Below are positions 1 to 9,953 of a stretch of DNA of 64,000 nt, one piece after another. The stretch covers positions 8,477,099-8,541,098 of the forward strand of contig NC_048553.1 of the NCBI RefSeq assembly GCF_902806685.2. The letters are read 5' to 3'. Below the pieces are notes generated by a model. That model did no database searches, was not told the DNA's origin, and saw nothing but the letters and a program-made list of their open reading frames with translations. The stretch's first letter is position 1. Every line of letters starts with the position of its first letter. The stretch is from Maniola hyperantus. Its lineage: Eukaryota > Arthropoda > Insecta > Lepidoptera > Nymphalidae. The position numbers and the translations under genes are program-made.

Positions 1-232
1 GGCCGCTTCCGTTTCCTGAAGTCACAATCATCGAGCCATTGTCCACTCGTACATAAGGATGTGTTTCTATCTACATTATTGTAATTAGTTTGGGTTTGAA
101 CGCTTTGTATTATGTTATTACTCACACAGAAGCATTGGCAAGCATTGCATTGTGCTCTACCACTTACAAAACTACCTACCTCTACCAGAATTTGTAACTT
201 ATATGTAAGGTTGAACTAAAGAACATATTTTA
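1..232. other. unique intergenic DNA
   Basis: No repeat family, coding segment or structure recognised. Confidence 0.4.
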
Positions 233-725
233 GTAGGGTAAAGTACGGATAGATGCCTCGGTGGGATAGACGCCACGCGTTAAAAAACCTAACTTCCCAA
301 AATTGCAACAAAGAATAAATAGTTTCAATATGTAGCTTAGGCACCACAAACCTAAGGCCCAGCAGGTCTTCTTGCAGAACAGATGCGTTTGGCTTGTGCG
401 TGTGATCATCTCTGCAGCGAACGCGAAAAATGCTTGATAAACTCAAACGTAGGTATTTCTTGTTGTATAACTTTATAAGTACCTACCAATAAATTCCGTT
501 CTGTTTTTTTATGTCAATACATTTGTTCATAAAGTACCTGCCCACCTAGGTGATAATCTCGGTTTTGTATTTAATTTAGGTAAAAATGAAAGGGCACCTA
601 TTCCTATCAAAAAGGATAGACGCCTCGATTTTTCGAGGGATAGATGCTTTTATTCAAATTATATTTTTTTTTTAAATTAGAACGCTTTTCCAAAAAGTGG
701 GGCGTCTATCCCGCCTTTACCCTAC
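233..725. mobile_element. TIR element, GTAGGGTAAAG family
   Basis: The left end reads GTAGGGTAAAG and the right end reads CTTTACCCTAC. Each is followed inward by a GGATAGACGCC-type motif, giving imperfect terminal inverted repeats of about 25 bp. Further GGATAGAYGC motifs recur inside near 615 and 640, so the ends carry subterminal repeats. There is no coding capacity, so this is best read as a non-autonomous DNA transposon of about 490 bp. No clear target-site duplication is visible and the superfamily is unknown. Confidence 0.55.
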
Positions 726-1446
726 CTATAATTTATCATAGAAATCAAGCAATAGATAGATACTTAATACCATCAAAATGCACCTTCAATTCAGACGAAT
801 CATATTAAATTTTACGTTGCTTAAAATAATACCAAACAAACCAAACAGTGTTAGTACTTTGCAGTTTTTTTGCAGTAAATTAAAACTAACAAATCAAAAT
901 GATTTAATTTTATACTTATTTTCATTAGTATAACACTTCCCTAATTATCCATAGACTATTGAATAAGAAATTAATAATATTAATAAATTTTTAAATACGA
1001 CTTATGAAAATGAGTCCCCAATGACTCCTGATTCTGCTTGCTTGTCGAGTTGTCCAGGTGTAAGCAAAGACAGATGGCAGTGGCTTACTCGGCGCGTGTA
1101 GGGTGTAATTCTTATTATACTGCGAGTATTTATGCAGGAATGCGCCCGATGGGGTTGAACTTACACTCTTTTAGGCGACAATGCATTATTGTTTGGTTAC
1201 CGGGGAGGAAAACTGGAGAGAGTCACGTGGAGATAAGAATATAATATGTTTATTAGGTAACGTTAAATCTAGTCCTGTCAAAACGACTAAATATCAGCCC
1301 GAATATTGACCAATATTAACGAGGAGGTACATTTTCAGCAATTAAATACCTAAGTATATGCTTTAAGGTGAAAGAAAACATCGAGAGAAAACTTGTTGAG
1401 AGAGTTTTCCATACAATGTTCTCAAAGGTATGTGAAGTATTAATTA
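726..1446. other. unique AT-rich DNA
   Basis: Nothing recognisable. The short open frame at 1038-1244 has no family signature and I do not call it a gene. Confidence 0.4.
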
Positions 1447-1664
1447 GTGCGCGGCCGAAAGAAATGTACATCGACCTTTAGAAGGAGATAGCAGATTTGT
1501 AGAGCATTGTCTCTGTCGTCGAAACCGACGAAACGTCATATAGGCACAGCCTTGAAATATAACTCGTTAAACTGTGATATAGGTATGAGTGACAGAGACA
1601 ACGCTCGACAAAGCCAAAATGTCATTCTAAAAGCCGATGTACAATACTTTCTGCCGCGTACTAT
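1447..1664. mobile_element. foldback MITE, family F, copy 1
   Basis: Two arms in inverted orientation carry the GTACATCGACCTTTAGAA motif (left) and its complement near 1635 (right). GTCTCTGTC and GACAGAGAC lie toward the centre, and the right end reads TTTCTGCCGCGTACTATA. Compared with the other copies the middle has extra sequence and the left terminus is degraded. Confidence 0.6.
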
Positions 1665-1817
1665 ACCTAAGACCTAAATTCTTCTTATTCTAAGAAGAGA
1701 CCTCTGCCAGTGTGAACTAGGCTGAGGGAACTCCCGGTTTAATCCTGAATCGACGATCAGTCAAATATTAGGTTTGGGTGCCGTGAAATCAAGGCCAAAT
1801 CAAAGAAACCTAGTCGT

Positions 1818-1950
1818 TTCAAACTCAAATAATTTATTCAGATTGGGTATTAGGTATTGTAATACACTTTCTGATTGTTATTTGCTGAATTTGCATAACA
1901 ATGATGTAGTGGTGATAATTAATAACTAAAGCTACGAGGGTTCCATGTAG
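1818..1950 (+). repeat. retroposon-like repeat, family R, fragment
   Basis: Begins near CAAATAATTTATTCAGA and ends near AAAGCTACGAGGGTTCC. The same order of motifs is seen at 61.8 and 63.3 kb. This copy lacks the distal part (GTCTGAGAAG, AACTCAGCCGG). No coding capacity; class uncertain. Confidence 0.5.
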
Positions 1951-2442
1951 GTAACATTATTAATTAAGACGCCTGCCAGTGTAGATGAAGCCTCGACGTT
2001 TTCTTAGAAGTTCTCTAACTGCCGTGAACTATGCTAGTGCTCACTAGTGATGATTATGATACTGTATGTATTGATAATAACTTCTTAATTAAACCACCAG
2101 ATAAAATTAAGTACAAGTAAAGCACAAAACATCCGAAGCTGGAACTTGGAAAAAAATAATAATCGGCAGAAGCTTTGATGGGGGCGCTGGTCGCGTGCCG
2201 CCAGGTGTGCGTCCCCCTGTCTCTATAATAATACTTATTATTACAACTCCTTATTATTTCTTGTTTTAATTGTTCCCCGACTTGCCTTTTACTCCTTTTG
2301 TTCACGTTTAATGGTGTTTATTGTTTTGTATTTTTTTTTAAATGCGTGCGCGTGCCGGCTGCGTCTGCAAGATTTTTCAAAGGCAATTTTAATTTTTGCG
2401 ATTCTTTTTGTAAAGATGACTGGAGCCTAGTTAGTTGTGCTG
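1951..2442. other. unique DNA
   Basis: A short GC-richer stretch around 2175-2220 stands out by eye, but no gene or repeat family is recognised. Confidence 0.4.
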
Positions 2443-2560
2443 CAGAGTGGAAAGTACTTAATTGTTAATTACGTTTTGGGTGAAACGTTTAAGAATAATG
2501 GTTTCCTTTGCAGTTTCATGATGACCCTTTCATTCTTCTACGGATTTTAAGTAGGCACCT
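2443..2560 (+). repeat. diverged direct repeat, copy 1
   Basis: Shares GGTTTCCTTTGCAGTTTC, TTCATGATGACC and TACGGATTTTAAGT in the same order with 3468-3600. The two copies flank a CGGCC repeat. Confidence 0.55.
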
Positions 2561-2680
2561 TTTTATACCTAGTACCTACCTACTTTAATAATTCCTACGA
2601 GTCACGCTGTGCAAGTTAACTAGTCAAACGTTGAGTACATAGTAATCTATAGCTTTTCATATCCTATTGATTATTCTTTA

Positions 2681-3115
2681 TTTTTAGTGTTCCGTAGCTC
2701 AAAAGGAAAAACGGAACCCTTATAGGATCACTTTTTTGTCTGTCTCTGTCTGTCTGTCAAGAAACCTACAGGGTACTTCCCGTTGGCCTAGAATCATGAA
2801 ATTTGGCAGGTAGGTAGGTCTTATAGCTGACATTTGGGGAAAAATCTGAAAACCGTGAATTTAGGGTTAGGTAGATCACACAAAAAAATTAAATTGTGGT
2901 CATGAACTAATAATTAGTATTTTCAACTTTCGAAGTGAGTGAATATATCAAGTTTGGGTATCATATGAAAGGTCTTCACCTGTACATTCTGAAACAGATT
3001 TTTATTTATTTTTATGCATCATAGTTTTTGAATTATTGTGCAAAATGTCGAAAAAATACGACTGTAGTACGGAACCCTCATTGCGCGAGCCTGACTCGCA
3101 CTTGGCCGGTTTTTT
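2681..3115 (-). repeat. CGGCC repeat, copy 1
   Basis: Reads TTTTAGTGTTCCGTAGCTC at the left and GCACTTGGCCGGTTTTTT at the right. A short (TCTG)n tract follows the GGATCACTTT block. It has the same internal order as the copy at 40.2 kb. The family has no coding frame and no TIRs; its ends are formed by GGGTTCCGT and ACGGAACCC hairpin motifs. The transposon class is unknown to me. Confidence 0.7.
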
Positions 3116-3467
3116 AAAGACAAGCTGACCCGCCCCGGTGTCACGCGCGTCGCTCAGTTTAATTTCTTAAGACCTACAGAGAGAACCTACACGCAAAAGT
3201 TCAAGTTTCTAGACCTAGAAGTTTGAGCTATTTATGTTGATAATATTTCAGTTAATCAGTTACTTCTTAGTGACTCACATAACTAGGTACTTATCAACGT
3301 AAGTACCTATAGTAGCAGTGGCGTGCAGGTCATAGAGGCATAAATGCACTGCTTACCCCAGTTGTAATAGTTTGTGCATTTTTTTCATTGTAAACTGCCA
3401 GTAAACAGGTTCCTACCTAACTAATGCCTACCCTGGCTTCAAATCCTGTGCACTTTCAGTACTTCAG

Positions 3468-3600
3468 TACTTTGGAAAGTATAGGTACTTAGGTAATTGT
3501 TAAAATTACATTTTAGGTGAAGACGGTTTAAGGCCAATGGTTTCCTTTGCAACAGTTTCATGATGACCTTGTTATTCTTTTACGGATTTTAAGTGTATAC
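3468..3600 (+). repeat. diverged direct repeat, copy 2
   Basis: Partner of 2443-2560, with several small indels (for example an extra AACA before GTTTCATGATGACC). Confidence 0.55.
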
Positions 3601-3713
3601 TTACCTTGTTATGCTACTCAAAATTTACTTCTACGCGTTTCGTAGTAAATGTCTATGTTAAAAACGTAAACATTTACTTTACGAGATAATTAGATAGGTA
3701 GGTATAGTTCGCA

Positions 3714-3829
3714 ACAGGTCGAGATGGCAATCGGAGTGGGGACGCCTCGCACACCCGCACAGCCTCCGCGTTAGCCCTGTGCGGGTGACGTACGGGTGTG
3801 CGGGGACCCCGATTGCAATCTCGATCTGT
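3714..3829. mobile_element. GC-rich foldback MITE
   Basis: The whole 116 bp folds. ACAGGTCGAGATGGCAATC on the left faces GATTGCAATCTCGATCTGT on the right, and CGCACACCCGCACAG faces CTGTGCGGGTG and ACGGGTGTGCG. It is much more GC-rich than its surroundings. No coding. I recall this foldback as widespread in moth genomes. Confidence 0.7.
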
Positions 3830-4327
3830 CACGGATTAAATACCTAGTTTCTTCTGTAACCTGTATTGTTTTCTTGTAGCTATATACCTACTTTATATAG
3901 GTACATAATTATTGTGTGTGCAATAAAAAAATAATAGACTTTAAGCGGTAGTAGGTTTCTAAAGTTTGGAATTTCACCCTCGACATCTCTATACGTTCAC
4001 GCATCCCAAGATTCCGAGTTAGTTAAGTTAGATTAGCACATACCAGTTGCACCGCACACTCGCCATGGCTTTGACAAGATGGCTTTTCCCACCAACTTGT
4101 AATTGATTCTGGAACTTGTGAGCAAAGATTTATACGTATACAGCCTACATTCATTAAGGGGAGTATGTGGGCCAATTTACTGTCGGTTCTGCGGCCTAAC
4201 TTTAAGGCTTATTAAGCTCTATAGGAAACTTTGGAAACTTAAATTGATAAAAAGTTTGGGACAACAGTTGGAAAAGCTCAATTTTTTAAAATCTAGACAT
4301 GACTTAAGACTGAAAATCTATCTATAC
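3830..4327. other. unique DNA
   Basis: Nothing recognised. The short frame at 4103-4363 runs into the Helitron-like copy that follows and has no family signature. Confidence 0.4.
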
Positions 4328-4550
4328 CTATATAAAATATATACCTATAAAAGGAAAAGCTGACTGACTGATTAACTGACTGACTAATCTACCAGCGCAC
4401 AGCTAAAACCACTGGATGGATCGAGCTGGAATTCGGTATGCAGATAGCTATTATGACGTAGACATCCGCTAAGAAAGGATTTTTGAAAATTCAACCCCTA
4501 AGGTGGTAAAATAGGGGTTTAAAGTGTAGTCCACGCGGCCGAAGTCTCGC
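4328..4550 (+). mobile_element. Helitron-like, family B, 3' end eroded
   Basis: TATAAAAGGAAAAGCTGACTG head, GATAGCTATTATGACGTAGA core, TTCAACCCCTAAGG and GTCCACGCGGCCGAAG tail. The terminal CTAG is lost. Confidence 0.7.
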
Positions 4551-5295
4551 TCCTAAAAGCACTAAGTACCTACCTACTTATTTGTTAGCTTCTAAAAGCG
4601 CAGATTTAAAATATGCACCAAAATTTAGAGATTTTGTGTTGTGGCTAATACCTTTTATAGGTAAGTAGGTACAGATTCGCGTCAAGTTTAAGTATTTCTG
4701 TTTAGGTTTTACCGGTTTTTCATTTGGTTTGGTCAAAATAAAACGGTCAACGCTGACGTAAACAAATTGATATAACACAATCGGAACAAAGTGTCCAAAC
4801 AAGTATACCTACAGATAACGTATGAATCAACGGCAGAAAAAAATATAAAGTTCACTGCCCTCGAAAGTGCCTTCTGTCAGCCGCAATGTGTTCCTGTTTG
4901 CTATATCAATAATATTAAAAAGTAATGTGAGACGAATGATGGAACATGTTTACTAGAGGGTACTTAAAGGAAAGATTTTTTTAAACAGTAGATAGGTAAG
5001 CTGTGGGCGCACTCCTTTTTTTTAATTATTCGTTCTCATTAATTATGAATGTAAACAATGATGGATCAATGTTCTGAAAAATTCTTCACATATTGTTTAC
5101 CTTCTACGTAAATCAAGTTTTTTAAAAATTGCTTTGAAAACCGAATGATAGGTACCTACTTTAAGTAATAATTTTTAGGGTAACAAAATAATCCTACTAA
5201 GCCTCCTTGTTTATCCGTCCGACTGTCCGTCTATCACAGGAGTCTGCATCTGAAATTATCAGCGAATACGGTTACCTCTATCTCAGCAAATAATA
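4551..5295. other. unique AT-rich DNA
   Basis: Nothing recognised. Confidence 0.4.
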
Positions 5296-5778
5296 AAAAT
5301 CTGCCAAAAGCGAGTCAGACTCGCGCACCGAGGGTTACTACACCGAGGGTAGGTACTACAGTCGTATATTTTCAAAATTTGGCACGATTAATCAAAAACT
5401 ATTGTGCATAAAAATAAATAAAAATCTGTTTTAGAATGTACAGGTAAAGCCCTTTCATATGATATCCCACTTGGTACAGTTATCTTACTTTGAAAATTGA
5501 AAATACTAATTATTTGTTCATTAGCACATTTTTTTTGTGCGAAATAACCATAAATTCACGGTTTTTGGGTTTATTCCTTTACTTGTGCTATAAGACCTAC
5601 CTATCTTCCAAATTTAATGATTCTAAGTAAACGGCAAGTACCCTATAGGTTTTCTTGACAGACACGTCACACGACGGACAAACAGACAGACAGACAGGCA
5701 GACAGACTGACAGGCAGACAACAAAGTGATCCTTGGCAAGGGTTCATTTTTTCCTTTTGAGGTACGAAACCCTAAAAA
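5296..5778 (+). repeat. CGGCC repeat, copy 2, diverged
   Basis: Starts at AAAAGCGAGTCAGACTCGCG and ends at TTTTGAGGTACGAAACCCTA. The head has a small local duplication (ACTACACCGAGGGT occurs twice near 5335-5360), and a (CAGA)n tract lies near 5685. Confidence 0.65.
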
Positions 5779-6676
5779 TGAAAAAAAAATGGGACTCAAG
5801 ACATAAGAGATGCCCTCACAAAAAATCTCGAAATAATTGGATTTTTTCAAATTGTTTCAGCCTTATCACACCAGACATTTGGTCAGATTGTATTGTAAGA
5901 ATGATTGTAAGTAATATACTTCGTAGAAAAAAATTGGGTTCCATACAGTGTTTAACCGTTGAATATCATACATATCGTAAACTATTATTATTAAACTACT
6001 GCTTATTAATCTGTGAATGCTTAGAAAAAGAAATTTAGTTTGTACCAATACACAAAGATGCGTTCGCAAATGTCCCGAAAGGTGTACGAAACCGCACGCG
6101 CCTAAATCTGACATATGTTTTCATTATAAATATGATTTTTTTTCTACGTTGCAAAAAATGCTATCTGGAGTCAAGGTGTTTTATCTATCTGCCACAGATT
6201 AAACAGCTTTTGCATGTTTTTGCCAAGTGCATTTTTTGTTTTTGTTGTGTGCTTTTTTAACACGGCTACCGTTTGTTTACTTTAATAACTTCCGAACCGC
6301 AAATTCGATTCAACTTTTTGCCAGTTAACCCTTTTACTTCCGATAGGAAACGTGTAGGTATATGTCTCCCGTCAAATACTTCAATACCCTTTTTGATGGC
6401 AATAAAACACCTTGTTTTTGAATGGGAATATATATGAAAGCTGAAAAAATCCAATATCAAACAAACAAGTCCTTCTCAACAAAACCATATTCTATCTATT
6501 ATCTACTAGAGAGCTACACAATAACAAATACATAGATGATTTATTAGAACTAAGAACTGAAGTACCTACCTATGTGGAAGTATCAATACCAACAGGTAAC
6601 AACTTTATTTTGATACCTATTGCATATTTTATTTTAGTTTACTCTGAAAAAATAGACTCACATTTTTATAAAAAAA
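5779..6676. other. unique DNA
   Basis: Several overlapping short open frames on both strands, none with a recognisable domain. No repeat family identified. Confidence 0.4.
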
Positions 6677-6876
6677 AATAGCTTATGCTCGCGACTTCAT
6701 CCGTGTGGACTACACAAATTTCAAACCCCCTTAGGGGTTGAATTTTCAAAAATCCTTTCATAGCGGATACCTACGTCATAATAGCTATCTGTCAGTCTAG
6801 TAGCGTTGATAGACCAGTCACTCAGTCTGCCAGCCAGTCAGTCAGTCACCTTTTCCTTTCATATATTATTTAGATT
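6677..6876 (-). mobile_element. Helitron-like, family B
   Basis: Opens with ATAGCTTATGCTCGCGACTTC, the reverse of the family 3' end, and closes near CACCTTTTCCTTTCATATA. The terminal CTAG is altered to CTAT on the minus strand. A short internal deletion removes part of the GCCAAATTTCAG segment. Confidence 0.7.
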
Positions 6877-7516
6877 ACAGCTTGTACCTAAGTTTTTTTT
6901 TCAATTGTGAAAATGATAAACTCTAATTACAAAAAGATTTAATTTATTCCGTTTTTAACACAATGGTACTGAATATAAATCAAATGCACCGATAACCACC
7001 CTCGCGATTAAGTTCGTTCATCGTTTAAGAAACACATGTCGGCCCCTTCAGAAATGGCTATTTAAGGATTAAGGTGCGGACATAGTGGAGCTGTGATATA
7101 AGTTTTTATTCAATAATAAGTTGTATTTGTATTTTATACAAGCTTCATGATTTTTTTTTACAGGCAAGAGGGTTTTCGAATTTCTTTCCATATTAAGTAT
7201 ATTATCAAAAAGTTCTATTCACGTCCATGATTAATTTTTTCCGATTTATAGGTGTGTCAAATTTAACCTGTTTTATTAATGAAGAGGACTATATAGAAGA
7301 GGATATATTAGGAAAAAAAAATTTGTTCAAATGTTTCATATTATTATCATTTATCCAATAAACGTAAATTCATTTAAGTACCTATTTTATCAAGCGAAGT
7401 GTTCGCAATAATCATTTTCCATTCATTTTCTGGAACGTAAAATTTTCATGATTATTATGTGCAAAGAATTAAACTCCTGTTGCTCACGCCATTCTGTAGA
7501 TAAACCGTTGAAGGAA
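6877..7516. other. unique AT-rich DNA
   Basis: Nothing recognised. Confidence 0.4.
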
Positions 7517-7925
7517 ATTGTTTCCCGCTACGCTTATCGCTCGCTTGTGTAACAAACTGTTCCAGACGATTACGAGTGTTTACCCGAAGACGTTTTGAAT
7601 CAGAATAAAGACTAGGACTAAGTTTATGCGGTTTATTTGATTACGTTGTCCCAATTATTATTTGTGCGATAAATGAACACAGTTTGGTATGTTTTATTTG
7701 TAAATTGACAACGAAAATGGCTTTCCGCTCCGCGTTTAGCTCGCTTATGTAACACGAACGGTTCCAGACGATTAAGAGTGTTTACCGTCTTGAAAGCGAG
7801 GGTTAAGACGCTAGGGCTGGGGTTCACGCGATCGCTTTGCGGTTTATTTGTTTACGTTTTCCCGATTATTTGTGCGGGACTGAATAAACACGCAATTTGT
7901 TCGTGTTTTACTTGTTTATTAGCAC
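7517..7925 (+). repeat. degenerate two-copy tandem repeat, about 200 bp
   Basis: Copy 1 (about 7517-7711) and copy 2 (about 7712-7925) share, in order, CGCT.CGC with GCTCGCTT, GTTCCAGACGATTA, GAGTGTTTACC, GCGGTTTATTTG, TTACGTT with CCC, ATTATTTGTGCG and TGTTTTA. Copy 2 has an extra segment around 7790-7835. Both have diverged, so this is old. Confidence 0.6.
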
Positions 7926-8008
7926 GGTTTTCAAGATCTTTGGGGGTGTTTTGTGTATAATATTTTATGCTAAGATACCTGCTTAATATCTCAGTTTTAT
8001 ATACCTAT
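7926..8008. other. unique DNA
   Basis: Short spacer with no recognised element. Confidence 0.3.
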
Positions 8009-8103
8009 ACTACAGATGCCGGCGACTTCGTTCGCATGGATTTAGGGTTTGGAATCCCGGGGAAACACTTTAATTTTCCGGGATAAACGACCTGTCGTGG
8101 ACT
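8009..8103 (-). mobile_element. Helitron-like, family A1, 3' fragment
   Basis: GATGCCGGCGACTTCGTTCG followed by GATTTAGGGTTT and TTTTCCGGGATAAA. Only the 3' third survives and CTAG is mutated. Confidence 0.6.
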
Positions 8104-8465
8104 ATACCTACCTAATGCTTTTGAAATGTGTCTATTTTTATACAACCCTATTCCAATGCAAAGCGTTTATCTTCTCAAGCTCTTGAGATTTCTCTTGAGA
8201 GGGCACTCTTAAGTGCCTGATGTTTTCTCACTCAATTACATCACTTATTTCTTTTTTCTTTATTCTATCTGTATTTTAGATAATAATATTTTTGGCGTTT
8301 TAGCGTACAATACGGACCTACAAGATCACAATTTCTGTATAGGTAGAAATATATAATTACCTAAGCTTCATTGACTAGTTAGTTACTAGCTACAAGAAGG
8401 GCCAGTTGCATATCAAGCGATTAAAGTTACAATACGGACTACAGTTACCGTTAAACTTTGACTAC
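8104..8465. other. unique DNA
   Basis: CTCTTGAG-type small palindromes near 8175-8205; otherwise nothing recognised. Confidence 0.35.
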
Positions 8466-8906
8466 CAAAAAAAAACCGGCCAAGTGCGAGTCAGGCTCGC
8501 GCAATGAGGGTTCCGTACTACAGTCATATTATTTCGACATTTTGCACGATAATTCAAAAACTATGATGCATAAAAATAAATAAAAATCTGTTTTAGAATG
8601 TACAGGTGAAGATCTTTCATATGATACCCCACTTGATATAGTTATCTCACTTCGAAAGTTGAAAATACTAATTATTAGTTCATGACCACAATTTAATTTT
8701 TTTGTGTGATCTAACCCTAAATTCACGGTTTTCAGATTTTTCCCCAAATTTCAGCTATAAGATGTACCTACCTGCCAAATTTCATGATTCTAGGTCAACG
8801 GGAAGTACCCTGTAGGTTTCTTGACAGACAGACGGACAGACAGACAGACAACAAAGTGATCCTATAAGGGTTCCGTTTTTCCTTTTGAGGTACGGAACCC
8901 TAAAAA
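8466..8906 (+). repeat. CGGCC repeat, copy 3, near complete
   Basis: A well-preserved copy. AAACCGGCCAAGTGCGAGTC at the left is followed by a small GCGAGTCAGGCTCGC hairpin and GAGGGTTCCGTAC. A conserved core and a (CAGA)n tract follow. The end is GGGTTCCGTTTTTCC and GGTACGGAACCCTAAAAA, which pair as a terminal hairpin. No open frame. Confidence 0.75.
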
Positions 8907-8916
8907 CAACAAAGTG

Positions 8917-9001
8917 AGAGTTATCCCAGAATATCAAAGAGTGCCCAAGAGATTTTTAAAAACTTTGAGTCCACGCCGTTGATGACGCGAGCATCTGCTA
9001 G
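8917..9001 (+). mobile_element. Helitron-like, family A1, 3' end only
   Basis: ATCCCAGAATATCAAAGAG, then GATTTTTAAAAACTTTGAG and the terminus GCGAGCATCTGCTAG followed by T. 5' truncated and adjacent to the CGGCC repeat. Confidence 0.65.
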
Positions 9002-9391
9002 TCGTCAATATTAAGTATGTAGCGCCTGAATACCTATTAGTAAAAAGTTAGTAGGTATAATGGATAAAAAACTGTAGTGAAAGTAGCTTTCTATAGAATA
9101 TTAATTTCCTCTTAACTTTCTTTTCGATTGAGAGGGCTCACACCCTCTTTGGGTTAACTTTCCCTCGGCCCTATTATTCATTTTACATACCTATTATCAT
9201 TTATTACACATTGATTTTGTCTTGGAGAAATTAGTTAAATGTTTTCCTTTTTGCCTTTTTTGAGGACCTCTGGGGTTTTAAAGAGAAAGTAAATGATCTT
9301 ATTTCGACTAGGTAAGTAAGTACCTGCTTAAATAATTAATTAAGTTGTAGGTACTTAGCATTGAATTAAATCCGTAGGCACCTGTATTACG
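9002..9391. other. unique DNA
   Basis: Nothing recognised. Confidence 0.35.
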
Positions 9392-9549
9392 CGTACAAAA
9401 TGACTTTTCACGCGCCATTTTAACTTTATGTGTCAATTATTGTCATCACTAAAGTACGATTTTGGTCATTATTTTAAAGGTGAACCGTAATTTTGACATG
9501 ACAGTGGACCCATAGAGTTAAAATAGCGCATGAGAAGTCATTTTGTACG
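9392..9549. mobile_element. MITE, CGTACAAAATGACTT TIRs
   Basis: 158 bp with terminal inverted repeats of about 38 bp and a few mismatches. The left arm is CGTACAAAATGACTTTTCAC and onward; the right arm is its complement ending AAGTCATTTTGTACG. The centre contains ATTTTGGTCATTATTTTAA. Non-coding; no certain target duplication. Confidence 0.7.
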
Positions 9550-9698
9550 GACTATAGGTTATTTTGTTCTTATTCTAAGGTTATTTTGAACAAAAATCGT
9601 GTTCTATGGAACTACCATAATTAGAATAACACTAGACATCAAATGTTGTATAGAAGCAGGCGTTACCTACTTAATTACTTTGCGGAAGTCCATGATAT

Positions 9699-9953
9699 TA
9701 TACAATGAACCAAAAGCTTAATTTGCTGTAATCCGCTGAAACAGGTCGAATCTGTATGATGCAAAATCCAGCATGCGAAATATGCACCACCCGCCCTCCC
9801 ACTGCTAACCATGCAGGAAAAGCAGCCACTCGGCAAGCAATACGCACCACCACCACACAGCACCACACAAATCCTAAAACACACTCGACGCACGTTCAGC
9901 TCGACGACTGTTTCAGCGGATTACAGCAAATTAAGCTTTTGGTTTATTGTATA
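9699..9953. mobile_element. MITE with 45-bp TIRs
   Basis: The left arm (9699-9743) starts TATACAATGAACCAAAAGC. The right arm (9909-9953) is its complement with one difference, ending GCTTTTGGTTTATTGTATA. The terminal TA on each side could be a TA duplication, as in Tc1/mariner-type MITEs. The 165-bp centre is C-rich on the plus strand (CACCACCACCACACAGCACC) and non-coding. ACTAGACATCAA occurs on both sides of the element (9631 and 9954). Confidence 0.8.
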
